Origin: Sporomusaceae bacterium
GTDB lineage: Bacteria > Bacillota > Negativicutes > Sporomusales > UBA7701
Reading direction: 5' to 3'
DNA: 64,000 nucleotides
Assembly (NCBI GenBank): GCA_031460455.1
Contig: JAVKTQ010000002.1
Span: 408,843 to 472,842 of the forward strand
A program made the position numbers and the translations under genes. Below the pieces are notes generated by a model. It ran no database searches, was not told where the DNA came from, and worked only from the letters and a program-made list of their open reading frames with translations. Below are positions 23,390 to 32,470 of this stretch, piece by piece. Position 1 is the first letter of the stretch. Every line of letters begins with the position of its first letter.

Positions 23390-24877
23390 ATGGAACTGAT
23401 GAGAATTCACCCCAAGGATAATGTCGCGGTGGCGGTTAAGCCGCTGGCTCCCGGACAGGCTCTGGCCGCCGGGTCGACCGCCGTGGTCACGCGCCAGCCC
23501 ATCCCCGCCGGCCACAAGATCGCCATCTCCCCCATCGCCGCCGGCGAGAAGGTCGTGAAGTATGGTTTCCCGATCGGCACGGCCCAGGCGGACATCGCCG
23601 CCGGCGACTGGGTCCATACCCATAATTGCAAGACCAATCTCGGCGAGCTGCTGGAGTATACTTACGAACCTGAGGAGACGACGCTGGAGAGCGCCGGCCG
23701 GGGCGAGTCCTTCATGGGCTACCGACGGCCGGACGGCAAGGTGGGGACGCGCAACGAAATATGGATTATCCCCACAGTGGGCTGCGTAAATCAGAACGCC
23801 CGCGTGATCGCCGAGGTGGCCGGGAAGCTGCTCTGCCAGGAGAATATCGACGGCGTCCATGCTTTCACCCACCCTTACGGCTGTTCGCAGCTGGGCGAGG
23901 ATATCGCCAACACCCAGAAGATTCTCGCCAACCTTGTGCGTCATCCCAACGCCGGCGGCGTCCTTGTCCTCGGCCTGGGGTGCGAGAACAACCATATCAG
24001 GGCTTTCAGGGAAATCCTCGGCCCGGTGGCCGCTCAGCGGGTGAAGTTTCTCGAAACCCAGGGGGTCGATGACGAGATCGAGGCCGGGGTGCAGATGGTG
24101 TCGGAGCTGGCGGCGTATGCCGGCGGCTTCAAACGGACCCCTTGTCCGCTGTCCGACCTGGTTGTCGGCCTGAAGTGCGGCGGCTCGGACGGCTTCTCCG
24201 GAATCACCGCCAACCCGCTTGTCGGGCTGTTCTCCGACCGCCTGGTGGCGAGCGGCGGCACGACGGTGCTGACCGAGGTGCCGGAGATGTTCGGCGCCGA
24301 GACCATCCTGATGAACAGGGCCAAGGACAGGGAGACGTTCGCGAAGATCGTCAGCCTGATAAACGATTTCAAGACGTATTTCACCGCCCACAATCAGCCG
24401 GTGTACGAGAATCCCTCCCCCGGCAACAAGGACGGCGGCATCACCACGCTGGAGGACAAATCGCTCGGCTGCACGCAGAAGGGCGGCTATGCCGCCCCGG
24501 TGGTCGACGTTCTCCAGTATGGCGAGGCGGCCAAGGCGCAGGGCCTCAACCTGCTGAACGGGCCCGGCAACGACCTGGTGGCGTCGACGGTGCTCGCCGC
24601 CGCCGGCTGCCAGCTGATTCTGTTCACCACCGGCCGCGGTACGCCGCTCGGCACCGTTGTGCCGACGGTAAAGATCGCCACAAATAGCGACCTCTTCCGC
24701 CGCAAGAAGAACTGGATGGATTTCGACGCCGGGCGGCTGCTCGACGGCGTCGCCAGGGAAGAACTCGCCGGCGAATTCTTCGCCTATATGCTTAATGTGG
24801 CGTCCGGACAGACGACCAAGGCGGAGAGACTTGGGTTCCGCGATCTGACGCTGTTCAAGAACGGCGTAACCGTATAG
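23390..24877 (+). CDS. uxaA: Altronate dehydratase
   Basis: A 495-residue UxaA/GarD-family lyase. It has an N-terminal SAF-like domain (about 1-95, AVVTRQPIPAGHKIAISPIAAGEKVVKYG) and the large catalytic domain with GYRRPDGKVGTRNEIWI, FTHPYGCSQLGED, LKCGGSDGFSG and the C-terminal TTGRGTPLGTVVPTVKIATN. It converts D-altronate to 2-keto-3-deoxygluconate, with iron. ATG 23390 follows AGAGGAGAG. Genes for the next steps (KDG kinase, KDPG aldolase) and for uronate isomerase uxaC are not in the window. Confidence 0.95.
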   Translation: MELMRIHPKDNVAVAVKPLAPGQALAAGSTAVVTRQPIPAGHKIAISPIAAGEKVVKYGFPIGTAQADIAAGDWVHTHNCKTNLGELLEYTYEPEETTLESAGRGESFMGYRRPDGKVGTRNEIWIIPTVGCVNQNARVIAEVAGKLLCQENIDGVHAFTHPYGCSQLGEDIANTQKILANLVRHPNAGGVLVLGLGCENNHIRAFREILGPVAAQRVKFLETQGVDDEIEAGVQMVSELAAYAGGFKRTPCPLSDLVVGLKCGGSDGFSGITANPLVGLFSDRLVASGGTTVLTEVPEMFGAETILMNRAKDRETFAKIVSLINDFKTYFTAHNQPVYENPSPGNKDGGITTLEDKSLGCTQKGGYAAPVVDVLQYGEAAKAQGLNLLNGPGNDLVASTVLAAAGCQLILFTTGRGTPLGTVVPTVKIATNSDLFRRKKNWMDFDAGRLLDGVAREELAGEFFAYMLNVASGQTTKAERLGFRDLTLFKNGVTV

Positions 24878-24881
24878 TTAC

Positions 24882-25003
24882 GGCCGTTCAGCAACACCCA
24901 TCTGCGGCGTTGCTCCTCAGAGCGCTTGCTAGCGTACGCAACCAAGTACGCGTCGCGGCGCGCTCTTCCGGTGCGCCTTGCATCTGGGCGCTTCTGAACG
25001 GCC
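24882..25003 (+). repeat. Dispersed intergenic palindromic repeat, copy 2 (forward)
   Basis: A cleanly bounded 122-bp copy: left end GGCCGTTCAG (24882-24891), right end CTGAACGGCC (24994-25003), a perfect 10-bp terminal inverted repeat. Internal arms CCCATCTGCGGCGTTGCTCC and GCGCCTTGCATCTGGG are shared with copies 3 to 6. It begins 4 bp after the uxaA stop. Confidence 0.88.
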
Positions 25004-25035
25004 TAAGCCAAAAACATATAATCGACACTCCTTCG

Positions 25036-25064
25036 CGGCATGCCTTCGGGTGTGCCGTTTTTTT
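25036..25064 (+). terminator. Terminator of the uxaBA operon
   Basis: CGGCATGCC (25036-25044), loop TTCG, GGTGTGCCG (25049-25057) with two G-T pairs, then seven T. Confidence 0.85.
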
Positions 25065-25098
25065 GCCAAAAAGTGAAGCGCGCCGTGCGGCGCGCTTC
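25065..25098 (-). terminator. Terminator of the LytTR/LytS operon
   Basis: On the minus strand, GAAGCGCGCC and GGCGCGCTTC (25075-25098) form a 10-bp stem with a GCAC loop, followed by a T run (A run at 25068-25072 on the plus strand). Confidence 0.8.
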
Positions 25099-25112
25099 TT
25101 GTCTATTTCAGT

Positions 25113-25856
25113 CTATTTCAGCCCGAGGGCGGCTTTGACCTGGCCGACTTTGTGGCGGCTGACCGGGATCTGCTGGCCCTTGCAGTCGTCCATCCGCAGG
25201 AAGTAGGTGCCTTTGAACCAGGGGATGACTTCGACGACTTTATCGAGGTTGACGATGTATTGGCGATGGACGCGGACAAAGGCGGTTCCGGCCGCCCTGC
25301 CGGCGGTCAGGAGGCTTTCGATTTCCTGCATGGTGAGAGGGGCGGCGTACTCGCCCTGCTTTGTGAGGACGTAGACGGCTTTTTCGCGGACCTGGACGAG
25401 GGCGATGTCTTCTTTATTGAGAGGGACTATTCTGCCGCCGGACAGCACGCATACTTTGCCGGACGGTTCTTTGAGCGCTGCGGCCGGCCGCGCGGCCAGG
25501 CCGCGCACTTTGCCGAGGACGGCGGCGATTTTGGCTTCGGTGACCGGCTTGGTGACATAGCCGACAGCCGGGGTTTCGAAGGCGGCCAGGGCGAATTCGG
25601 GGTGGGCGGTGATGAAGACGATGAGGGGCGGGTCGCGCAGGACGCTGAGACGGGCGGCCATCTCCAGGCCTGACATGCCGGGGAGGCTGATGTCGAGGAA
25701 GACCAGGCGGGGGCTGTTGGCGGCGATGTAGTCGAGGGCGGCCGGCGGCTGCTCGAAGCGCGCGACAACTTTGACGTCCGGGTGGCCGCCGAGCAGGTAT
25801 TCGATTTCCTCGCAAATGGGCGGTTCGTCGTCGACGATTACGGTTGTGAGGATCAT
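25113..25856 (-). CDS. LytTR-family response regulator
   Basis: A 247-residue regulator. The receiver domain (about 1-120) has acidic residues DDE near position 9-11 and phosphoacceptor Asp54 in FLDISLPGMSG; conserved Lys is in YVTKPV. The LytTR DNA-binding domain spans about 140-245 (FVRVHRQYIVNLDKVVEV). It is the partner of the kinase encoded upstream, whose stop overlaps this start by 4 bp. The target genes are not evident; LytS/LytTR pairs often control transporters for pyruvate or related acids, so the flanking uronate or B12-cluster genes are candidates only. Confidence 0.93.
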   Translation of the reverse strand: MILTTVIVDDEPPICEEIEYLLGGHPDVKVVARFEQPPAALDYIAANSPRLVFLDISLPGMSGLEMAARLSVLRDPPLIVFITAHPEFALAAFETPAVGYVTKPVTEAKIAAVLGKVRGLAARPAAALKEPSGKVCVLSGGRIVPLNKEDIALVQVREKAVYVLTKQGEYAAPLTMQEIESLLTAGRAAGTAFVRVHRQYIVNLDKVVEVIPWFKGTYFLRMDDCKGQQIPVSRHKVGQVKAALGLK

Positions 25857-27532
25857 GCCGTATTCCTCCTCTCAAGGGGGATGCGGATGGCGGCCCGGGT
25901 GCCTTGGCCCGGCTCGCTGTCGATGGTGAGGCCGTAGCCGCTGCCGTAGATGCTGGCCAGGCGCTTGTGGACGTTTTTAACGCCGATGCCTTCCTCGCTC
26001 GTGAGCAGGGTGGCGAGTCTGGCGGACGGGATGCCGACGCCGTTGTCGGTTATTGTTATCAGCAGGTCGTCGCCGTCAGCCCCGGCCCGGACGGTCAGCC
26101 GGCAGTGGCTGAGCTTGGGGAACAGGCCGTGTTCGAGGGCGTTTTCCACCAGCGGCTGAAGGGAGAGGACGGGGACGCGCACCGGACGGACGGCTTCGTC
26201 GACGTCGATGTCGACGGTCAGCCGGGAGCCGAAGCGCGTTTTGGCGATCTCCAGGTAGGCGAAGATGCCGTCGATTTCGTCGCCGAGGGGCGCGAAGTCG
26301 TCGCGGACGGTGAGGCTGCGCTGCATGATGGTCGCCAGGTGGGCGAGGAGGGTGCGGGCGGTCTCGGGCTTGGTGCGGCAGAAGGACATGATGGCGCTGA
26401 TGGTGTTGAAGAGGAAGTGGGGGTTTATCTGCGCCTGGAGGGCTTTGAGCTCGGCTTTTTCGCGCAGTTTTTTCTGGTTGTCGACTTCGGCGAGCTGTAT
26501 CTGGACGGACAGCAGGTTGGCGATGCCGTCAACGAGACGGATGTCCATGGCGGTGACGGTGCCCGCCACCGCGCGCGACAGCTTGATGGCGCCGACTGCT
26601 TCGCCGTGCGAGAAGAGGGGGGCGGCGACGCCGGAGCGGAGCGGGCAGCCAGGCACCGAGCAGCCGCGGGCCTCGGGGGTGTCGATGACGATCAGTCGCT
26701 GCTCTTCGAGGACTCTGCGGGTCGAGGCGGTGCTGATCGGCTGCCCGGCGGCGTGGTGGTCGTCGCCGACGCCGATGAAGGCCAGCACCTGCTCACGGTC
26801 GGAGATCGAGACGGCGTCCATTTTGGTCAGCTCGTAGATGATTTCCGCCGTTTTCTGCGCCGAGGACGGGGTGAGTCCCTGGCGCAGGAAGGGGAGGGTG
26901 CGGCTGGCGATCTCAAGCGAGATTTCGGCGGCCTGGGCGCTGTGAGTTTCGCGCGTTTTCTGGATGTCTTCGATTATGATGATGAAGATGACGGTGCCGA
27001 GGATGCTGACGAGGGTGGTGGGGACGGCGATGACCCGCTCCAGCGCCCAGGCGGCGTCTAGCGGCCCGAAGAGGAACACCAGGCTTTTCTGGACGATTTC
27101 CCCCGCCAGGGCGACGGCCGCGCCGACTTTCCAGTTGAGGCGGTGGATGCCGAGGCGCGAACGGACAAGCCCGGCGAGCAGGCCGCCGATGACGGCCGAG
27201 AGGCCGCAGGCTTCGGCGGTGAAGCCGCCGAGCGAATAGCGGTGCAGGCCGCTGATGGCGCCTACGGTGAGGCCGACCCACGGGCCGCCCATGATGCCGC
27301 CCATCAGCGCTCCTACCAGCCGGGTGTTGGCCAGAGCCCCCTCGACGGGGATGCCGCTGTACGTTCCCATGATTGACAGCGGGGCGAAGATGGCGACGAG
27401 GGTGACGAAGCACCGTCCCCGCGTGGGGGTGTGGACGCAGTCGCTGATGAATTTGTTGCGCCCGATGAGGTAGGCGACGATGGCAATCAGCGCCCCGTCG
27501 CACAGCAGGTCGAGAAGCATGGCGGTGTCCAT
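25853..27532 (-). CDS. LytS-type sensor histidine kinase
   Basis: A 559-residue membrane kinase. It has a 5TM-LYT sensor (about 1-190, including GTYSGIPVEGALANTRLVGALMGG), a GAF-like domain (about 215-345), a His_kinase domain with the phosphoacceptor in QINPHFLFNTI (about residue 385), and an HATPase_c domain ending with ITDNGVGIP and GIGVKNVHKRL. ATG 27532 is preferred over GTG 27550 because GAGGTGG lies just ahead of it. It is co-transcribed with the LytTR regulator. No extracellular ligand domain is visible, so the signal is probably membrane-level or a small solute. Confidence 0.92.
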   Translation of the reverse strand: MDTAMLLDLLCDGALIAIVAYLIGRNKFISDCVHTPTRGRCFVTLVAIFAPLSIMGTYSGIPVEGALANTRLVGALMGGIMGGPWVGLTVGAISGLHRYSLGGFTAEACGLSAVIGGLLAGLVRSRLGIHRLNWKVGAAVALAGEIVQKSLVFLFGPLDAAWALERVIAVPTTLVSILGTVIFIIIIEDIQKTRETHSAQAAEISLEIASRTLPFLRQGLTPSSAQKTAEIIYELTKMDAVSISDREQVLAFIGVGDDHHAAGQPISTASTRRVLEEQRLIVIDTPEARGCSVPGCPLRSGVAAPLFSHGEAVGAIKLSRAVAGTVTAMDIRLVDGIANLLSVQIQLAEVDNQKKLREKAELKALQAQINPHFLFNTISAIMSFCRTKPETARTLLAHLATIMQRSLTVRDDFAPLGDEIDGIFAYLEIAKTRFGSRLTVDIDVDEAVRPVRVPVLSLQPLVENALEHGLFPKLSHCRLTVRAGADGDDLLITITDNGVGIPSARLATLLTSEEGIGVKNVHKRLASIYGSGYGLTIDSEPGQGTRAAIRIPLERRNTA

Positions 27533-27631
27533 GGGCCACCTCGAAAACACGGATTCTATGGAGATTGTTTTCTCCGTTTTTCCGCTAACACCTTCCCGGA
27601 TTGTTTCGGAGTGGATTTATGACAAAGCCGA

Positions 27632-27803
27632 GACCGTTCAGGGAGTTCATCTGCAAGGCGCACCGGATAAGCAGACACACAACGCTTTAGCGTTGATGTG
27701 ATCGCTTATACCCGCAAGGGTGCGAACACGACGCAGGCGTACTCGGTCGTACGCCGAGGAAGTGTTCGAGGAGCAACGCAGCAGAGGGGCTTCCTGAACG
27801 GCC
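27632..27803 (-). repeat. Dispersed intergenic palindromic repeat, copy 3 (reverse, long form)
   Basis: A 172-bp copy in opposite orientation to copy 2: ends GACCGTTCAG (27632) and CTGAACGGCC (27794-27803). It carries an extra segment with AACGCTTTAGCGTT and GCTTATACCCGCAAGGGTGCG that is shared with copy 5. It fills most of the 392-bp gap between the kinase gene and the B12 cluster; the rest of that gap holds an AT-rich stretch and the palindrome at 27876. Confidence 0.85.
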
Positions 27804-27875
27804 TCGTGGAAAAATTTATTCTTTTTTCCAAACCATGAAGGAGATTAGCAAACGATGGCGAAGAATGATTATATA

Positions 27876-27892
27876 GCTCATCAATGATGAGT
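27876..27892. promoter_or_regulatory. Palindromic candidate operator, site 2
   Basis: GCTCATCAATGATGAGT, one mismatch from the perfect palindrome at 14219. It lies 33 bp before the start of the small ORF at 27925, a position suited to repression or activation of the B12/PLP cluster. Confidence 0.6.
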
Positions 27893-27924
27893 AGCAACCG
27901 TCCGATACGCCGGAGGTGGAGAAC

Positions 27925-28170
27925 ATGCCTAATATCACCGAACAGATAATGGACGCTCTGGATGTGGAGACTTTCTTCGTCTGCGCCACCGAGGAGGAGG
28001 GGCGCAGTCTGATGCTAAACCTGCTCAAGTCATGGGGCTTCACCGACGCCGATGTGGTATTCGCCCAGTACGAGGGACCGGGGGTCCGGGTCAGGGGCCG
28101 GGCGTACGTTTACCGGCCGGCCGACAAATACCGCTGGCTGCTCCGCGAAGCGGCGCCGCAGGAGGGCTGA
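27925..28170 (+). CDS. Unrecognised small protein leading the B12/PLP cluster
   Basis: An 81-residue, soluble, mildly acidic protein (begins MPNITEQIMDALDVETFF). I see no known domain; the 55-70 region (GVRVRGRAYVYRPADKYRW) is basic and aromatic. ATG 27925 follows GGAGGTGG by 5 bases. It is 2 bp from the next gene and is the first gene after the palindrome, so it is very likely co-transcribed with the mutase-like gene. By analogy with small subunits such as OraS or GlmS it might be an accessory subunit, but no sequence feature shows this. Confidence 0.75.
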   Translation: MPNITEQIMDALDVETFFVCATEEEGRSLMLNLLKSWGFTDADVVFAQYEGPGVRVRGRAYVYRPADKYRWLLREAAPQEG

Positions 28171-28172
28171 TA

Positions 28173-29993
28173 ATGAAAAGAGTGCTGCTCGCACCGCTCG
28201 ACCCGGTGCATGACATCGGTCTGAAGATCATCGCCCGCGGCCTCGAAGAGGCCGGCTACGAGACTATCCTCCTCCCGCCCGACCTGACGGAGGAGGAGAT
28301 CATCGACAGCGCTCTCCGCGAAGGGACGGGGACGCTGCTTTTAAGCCGCACGCTGGGCTATGGCGTGGCCGAGGTCCTCGCCCGCTTCGTCGACCTCGCC
28401 GACGCCGCCGGCGTCCGCGCCAAGGTCAAGCTGGGCATCGGCGGCATGGCGATCAGGCAGGAACTGGCCGCCGAGCTGGGTTTCGACGCCGGCTTCGGGC
28501 CGGGGACGACGGTGGAGGAGGTCGTGTGCTTCATCGAGGGGCGGGAGTATAAGCCCGATCCCACGCGGTACGCGAAGGTGAAGCCCGACATGACGGCCGG
28601 CTACGGCTACGGTTACCGCCACGCCGGCATCGCCGGCAAGCTCGAACGCATCAGCGCGATGATTATGGACTGGGTCAAGGACAAGACGTCGCCCGGCGTG
28701 GAACGCGCCCGGCTGCGCGATGAGCTGTGGGACGTCAAGAAGTGGCGGGCCCGCCAGGGCGACGGCGAGCTTTACCAGCACTATTCCGCCCTGTGCGGCG
28801 ATATCCCCAAAAAGTATTACGCCAGCGGCGAGCTTCATCCCAAGACGCGCCGCTTTACAAAAGCCGAGGTGGAGGGCCTGGAGAAGTACCTGGCCGACAC
28901 CAAGGACCGCATGTCGGTCCGCAAGCTCCAGCACACCCGCAAAAAGCCGCTCGTGTTCGTCCAGTACGGCACCGGCTGTCCGTTCATGGATATCGGCCAC
29001 ATCCTCGCCAGCGAGGCGTGGGGCGCCGACGGCGTCGTGCACTTCGACCCCTCGTGGGGGGCGCGTACCGAGGGCTTCCTCGACGGCTTCCTCACCCACC
29101 AGGAGGACGGTACGGTGATAACGCCGGCCAACTTTAACCGTATCAAGGGCGCCCTCGAGGATTCGACGCTGTGGCAGGTGAGAGCCCACCGCGGCCTCAA
29201 CACCCCGGAGACGGCGGTGCTGGCCGGCAAGATGGGCGCCGATCTGACGAAGATCAATTTCTGCTACGGCGCGCTGGGGGCGGGGACCGATCCGGCCCGC
29301 ATGGTGGTGGACGGCTACCACACCATTCTCTACGCCAAGAAGTACAAGCTGCCGTTCGATATCGTGACAAATGAGGAGCTGTGCGGCGTGCCGGCCCACA
29401 AGGCGTTCGCCGGCATGCTGATCGTCGCCGACCTGGCGGTGCGGCTCGGCGGCCGCCCCATCCTCCAGCCGCTGTTCGCCTATTCGCCCGAGGTGATGGT
29501 CGGCGGTCTGATGACAGATAACTACATCGACTTCAATGTCGCCAAGATAAAGGCCCTCAGGGGCATCATCGACGCCCCGCTGTGGCCGGGCGCGCCGATC
29601 GGCTTCCTCACCCACACCGAGGATCGGGTGCAGTCGGCGATGGCCACCGCTCTCCACGCCTGCCTGGCAAGTTCGCTGGCGGTGGACGCCATCTCGATCG
29701 CCTCCACCGACGAAGCCTATTCGGGCGGACCGATCTCCGCCCCCTCGCGGATCGATACGCTAAGGGCCGTCCAGGAAGGGTTCCGCTTCTTCGGCCAGGC
29801 CGGTATTAGTCCCACGGCCATGGCCGACAGCTACGCCGACGAGTTGGTGGCCGGCATCGAGAGCGTGCTGGACGAGGTGGCGGCGAGCGGCGATTTCGTA
29901 GCCGCCATCCACAAGGGCGTCCTCGGCAGCCGGGCGGAGGGGGCTTATCCGGGGAGGACCGGCAAAGACACCGTGACCACGGTGAAAAAATAG
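28173..29993 (+). CDS. Cobalamin-binding domain fused to a mutase-like barrel
   Basis: A 606-residue protein. Residues about 1-130 form a B12-binding Rossmann-like domain. Its cobalamin-ligand motif is variant: D10-x-x-H13-x-x-G16 (DPVHDIG), one residue longer between Asp and His than the usual DxHxxG, followed by GLEEAGYETILLPPDLTEEEI. A linker (about 130-270) precedes a region (about 270-600) with alternating strand/helix character. The segment THTEDRVQSAMATALHACLASSLAVDAISIAS resembles the TIM barrel of glutamate mutase large subunits. The fusion would place both functions of a carbon-skeleton mutase in one chain. The substrate is unknown; amino-acid rearrangement is inferred from the PLP and RidA neighbours. 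Confidence 0.8.
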   Translation: MKRVLLAPLDPVHDIGLKIIARGLEEAGYETILLPPDLTEEEIIDSALREGTGTLLLSRTLGYGVAEVLARFVDLADAAGVRAKVKLGIGGMAIRQELAAELGFDAGFGPGTTVEEVVCFIEGREYKPDPTRYAKVKPDMTAGYGYGYRHAGIAGKLERISAMIMDWVKDKTSPGVERARLRDELWDVKKWRARQGDGELYQHYSALCGDIPKKYYASGELHPKTRRFTKAEVEGLEKYLADTKDRMSVRKLQHTRKKPLVFVQYGTGCPFMDIGHILASEAWGADGVVHFDPSWGARTEGFLDGFLTHQEDGTVITPANFNRIKGALEDSTLWQVRAHRGLNTPETAVLAGKMGADLTKINFCYGALGAGTDPARMVVDGYHTILYAKKYKLPFDIVTNEELCGVPAHKAFAGMLIVADLAVRLGGRPILQPLFAYSPEVMVGGLMTDNYIDFNVAKIKALRGIIDAPLWPGAPIGFLTHTEDRVQSAMATALHACLASSLAVDAISIASTDEAYSGGPISAPSRIDTLRAVQEGFRFFGQAGISPTAMADSYADELVAGIESVLDEVAASGDFVAAIHKGVLGSRAEGAYPGRTGKDTVTTVKK

Positions 29994-30005
29994 GAGGAAC
30001 CGTTC

Positions 30006-30458
30006 ATGAAACAAGATCCCTACGCAGCCGGCAAATTCACTTCCAATCCCTACGCAGCCAAGACCGATGTCGCCGGCGTGCTGACGGTCGTGCTGAGAGG
30101 GAAGATGGAAGACCGCGGCCTGGAGCTTATCAAGCCGATATCCCGCTGCATCAGGCGGCACGACATCCACGAACTTATCCTCACCGACGAGCCGGACGCC
30201 AAGCCCGGCAGCCGTGTGGACCGCATAGCATACCTCGGCTTCGCCGCCATCGAGGACGGCGGCGTGATCGTCGCCGGCGACGGGGTTTACCTCGCCGGAC
30301 GGCTGGTCGGCACCCTGGCCGGCTTCGACGAGACCCATATGCCCAACCACCTCAACATCGTCATCCGGACCACCGACCGGCTGGCCGACGGGGTGGAGCA
30401 GGGGGCCGAGCTGGGGATGCCGGTGCGGTTTACCGTCGCCAGCAGGGATGAGAAATAG
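30006..30458 (+). CDS. Unrecognised conserved-looking 150-residue protein
   Basis: A 150-residue soluble protein, predicted mostly beta (ALTV/GVLTVVLRGK, VDRIAYLGFAAIEDGGVIVAGDGVYLAG). The N-terminus contains a short tandem (PYAAGKFTSNPYAAK). I cannot assign a family with certainty. ATG 30006 follows AGGAGGAA, 12 bp after the mutase-like gene, and a RidA gene follows within 30 bp. It is plausibly a subunit or small-molecule-binding partner of the same pathway. Confidence 0.75.
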   Translation: MKQDPYAAGKFTSNPYAAKTDVAGVLTVVLRGKMEDRGLELIKPISRCIRRHDIHELILTDEPDAKPGSRVDRIAYLGFAAIEDGGVIVAGDGVYLAGRLVGTLAGFDETHMPNHLNIVIRTTDRLADGVEQGAELGMPVRFTVASRDEK

Positions 30459-30488
30459 AAACCGGTTCAAGCCGGGGAGGTGACCAAA

Positions 30489-30950
30489 ATGAGTGTGGAA
30501 GAAAAAATCAAGGAGATGGGGCTGAGCCTGCCGGCGGCTCCAAAGCCGGTGGCGGCTTACGTGCCGGCTGTAGCGACCGGCGACGGCTATGTGTATACCT
30601 CCGGTCAGATTCCGTTCGTCAATGGCGAGCTTGTCTTCAAGGGCAAGGTCGGCCGCGAGCTGGACGAGGCCCAGGGCTACGCGGCGGCGCAGGTTTGCGC
30701 CCTCAACTGCCTGAGCGTCATCAAGGCGGCGATCGGCAGCCTGGACCGCGTCGAGCGGGTGGTGAAGGTGACGGGTTTCGTGGCCAGCGCCCCCGGCTTC
30801 AATGCCCAGCCCAAGGTGGTCAACGGCGCATCCGAGCTGCTGGGCAAGCTGTTCGGCGCCGCCGGGGAACACGCGCGGTCGGCGGTGGGAGTAAGCGAGT
30901 TGCCGCTGGATGCCGCGTGCGAGGTCGAAATGATTGTCAAGGTTAAGTAA
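30489..30950 (+). CDS. RidA/YjgF-family reactive-intermediate deaminase
   Basis: A 153-residue Rid protein, longer than the about 128-residue RidA archetype and closer in length to the about 150-residue Rid subgroup. The conserved C-terminal pattern [20 protein letters not shown] includes the Arg that contacts the substrate carboxylate in RidA. Such proteins hydrolyse enamine/imine intermediates released by PLP enzymes. That fits its place immediately before a PLP enzyme gene. ATG 30489 follows GGGAGGTGA; GTG 30480 is inside that ribosome site. Confidence 0.9.
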   Translation: MSVEEKIKEMGLSLPAAPKPVAAYVPAVATGDGYVYTSGQIPFVNGELVFKGKVGRELDEAQGYAAAQVCALNCLSVIKAAIGSLDRVERVVKVTGFVASAPGFNAQPKVVNGASELLGKLFGAAGEHARSAVGVSELPLDAACEVEMIVKVK

Positions 30951-30982
30951 ATAAAAATCACAATTACTAGGAGGAGAAAGAC

Positions 30983-32446
30983 ATGAGCAAATTCAAGTAC
31001 AAATTCCAGATGTACAAGAGCCTGCAGGCCAACATACCTGCCATTTACGCCGACGCCAAGAAGGCCGCCGACGAGCTCGGCATCCCGCAGGAAATCCGCG
31101 GCAAGTTCGGCATGACCGGCGGCATCTCCGGCTGCCCGGCGCCTCTGCGCGACGATATCATGAAAGCCAGCGAGGAAGCCGCCAAGACTGTAACGCCGCT
31201 GGCGGTGATGGTCGACCAGATCCGCGAGCTTGTCAAGGATATCTACGGCGACGAGTACGACGCCGCGCCTACCAGCACCTGCGAAGCCGGCCTGTGGGTC
31301 GCGTTCGATTCCCTGTTCACGCCGCCGGCGATGGGCCGGGGCGACAACTACCGCGCCCGCTACATCGCCCCGTACGAGAAGCATTTCCACCACCAGGGCG
31401 GCTACGGGCGTCCCTTCCCCGGCAAATACAAAGACCTCATCGCCGACCGCGGATCGACCCCCGGCGAACTCGGCTTCTACGGCAAGCGCCAGAACAACCT
31501 CGACACGATCGTCGTGCCGGTGGCCGGCGCCGAATATCCGGTGCACGGCATCAAGCATCACCCCGTCCCGCTCCTGACCAAGGTCGACCCTGAGGCGACC
31601 TATGTCGAGATGAAGAAAATCGCCGAGCGGCACGCCGCCATGTTCACCGGCATGACGTCGCTCGCCTACGAGACCCCCGGTTACGGCTATGGCGCCAAGG
31701 ACAAGGACGGCACGCCGGTCCTCCAGAAGCTGTACGCCAAGCTGTGCAAGGAGTACAACGTCCCCTACGTGCTTGACAATGCCTGGGGCGTGCCTGGCAT
31801 CGGCCACGACATCCGCAAATCGGGCGCCGACGCCATCATCTACAGCATGGATAAGGCGAGCGGCGCGGCCACCAGCGGCCTGATCATCGGCAAGGAAGAC
31901 ATCATGGTGCCCATCCGCCGGGCGATGGGCATGCACGGCGACCGCTGGGGCACCGGCGCTTCTTACGGCAAGGCGGCTTACGTGACGTTCGATCCCGGCA
32001 AGGAAGCTCTGGCCACCCAGATCCAGGTTCTCAAGGTGCTGCGCGACAACCCCGAGGTTTACACCAGGGCGGTCGACGATCTCTTTGACGTCGTCAAGGA
32101 GGAATTTGCCAAGATTCACCCGAAACTGAAAGCGGGGATCATTATCAACAAATCCTACAACTCCCGCGCTGTCGAAGTGAACTACGAGGGCACGTGGAAG
32201 GACGGCGAGCTCGGCCTGCCGATCTTCTCGATCGAGGATATGTATTCGGGCACCAATATCTTCCAGAGCGGCATGGCGCAGATGGGCGTCATCCCGACGG
32301 TGGCCTACGACGGCAATATCTACATCTCCCCCGACCTCGGCACCACCGACAGCAAGGGCAACCTGCTGAAGGACGTAATGCGTTACGGCGTCCAGGCGCA
32401 GGTGAAGTTGATCGAGATCGTCGCCAAATACGCGGGAATCATCTAG
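30983..32446 (+). CDS. Fold-type-I PLP-dependent enzyme (SelA/DgaE-like lineage), function unknown
   Basis: A 487-residue enzyme. The expected PLP residues are visible: Asp265 in [10 protein letters not shown] (pyridine nitrogen partner) and Lys291 in [13 protein letters not shown] (Schiff base). The general pattern is of the aminotransferase class-V/SelA-like group, which includes selenocysteine synthase and D-glucosaminate-6-phosphate ammonia-lyase. Whether it is a lyase, aldolase or decarboxylase cannot be told. ATG 30983 follows AGGAGGAG. It sits between the RidA gene and the FAD enzyme gene; repeat copy 4 separates it from the latter. Confidence 0.82.
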   Translation: MSKFKYKFQMYKSLQANIPAIYADAKKAADELGIPQEIRGKFGMTGGISGCPAPLRDDIMKASEEAAKTVTPLAVMVDQIRELVKDIYGDEYDAAPTSTCEAGLWVAFDSLFTPPAMGRGDNYRARYIAPYEKHFHHQGGYGRPFPGKYKDLIADRGSTPGELGFYGKRQNNLDTIVVPVAGAEYPVHGIKHHPVPLLTKVDPEATYVEMKKIAERHAAMFTGMTSLAYETPGYGYGAKDKDGTPVLQKLYAKLCKEYNVPYVLDNAWGVPGIGHDIRKSGADAIIYSMDKASGAATSGLIIGKEDIMVPIRRAMGMHGDRWGTGASYGKAAYVTFDPGKEALATQIQVLKVLRDNPEVYTRAVDDLFDVVKEEFAKIHPKLKAGIIINKSYNSRAVEVNYEGTWKDGELGLPIFSIEDMYSGTNIFQSGMAQMGVIPTVAYDGNIYISPDLGTTDSKGNLLKDVMRYGVQAQVKLIEIVAKYAGII

Positions 32447-32470
32447 GCGGTTGCCTAAACCGAAAGATTA

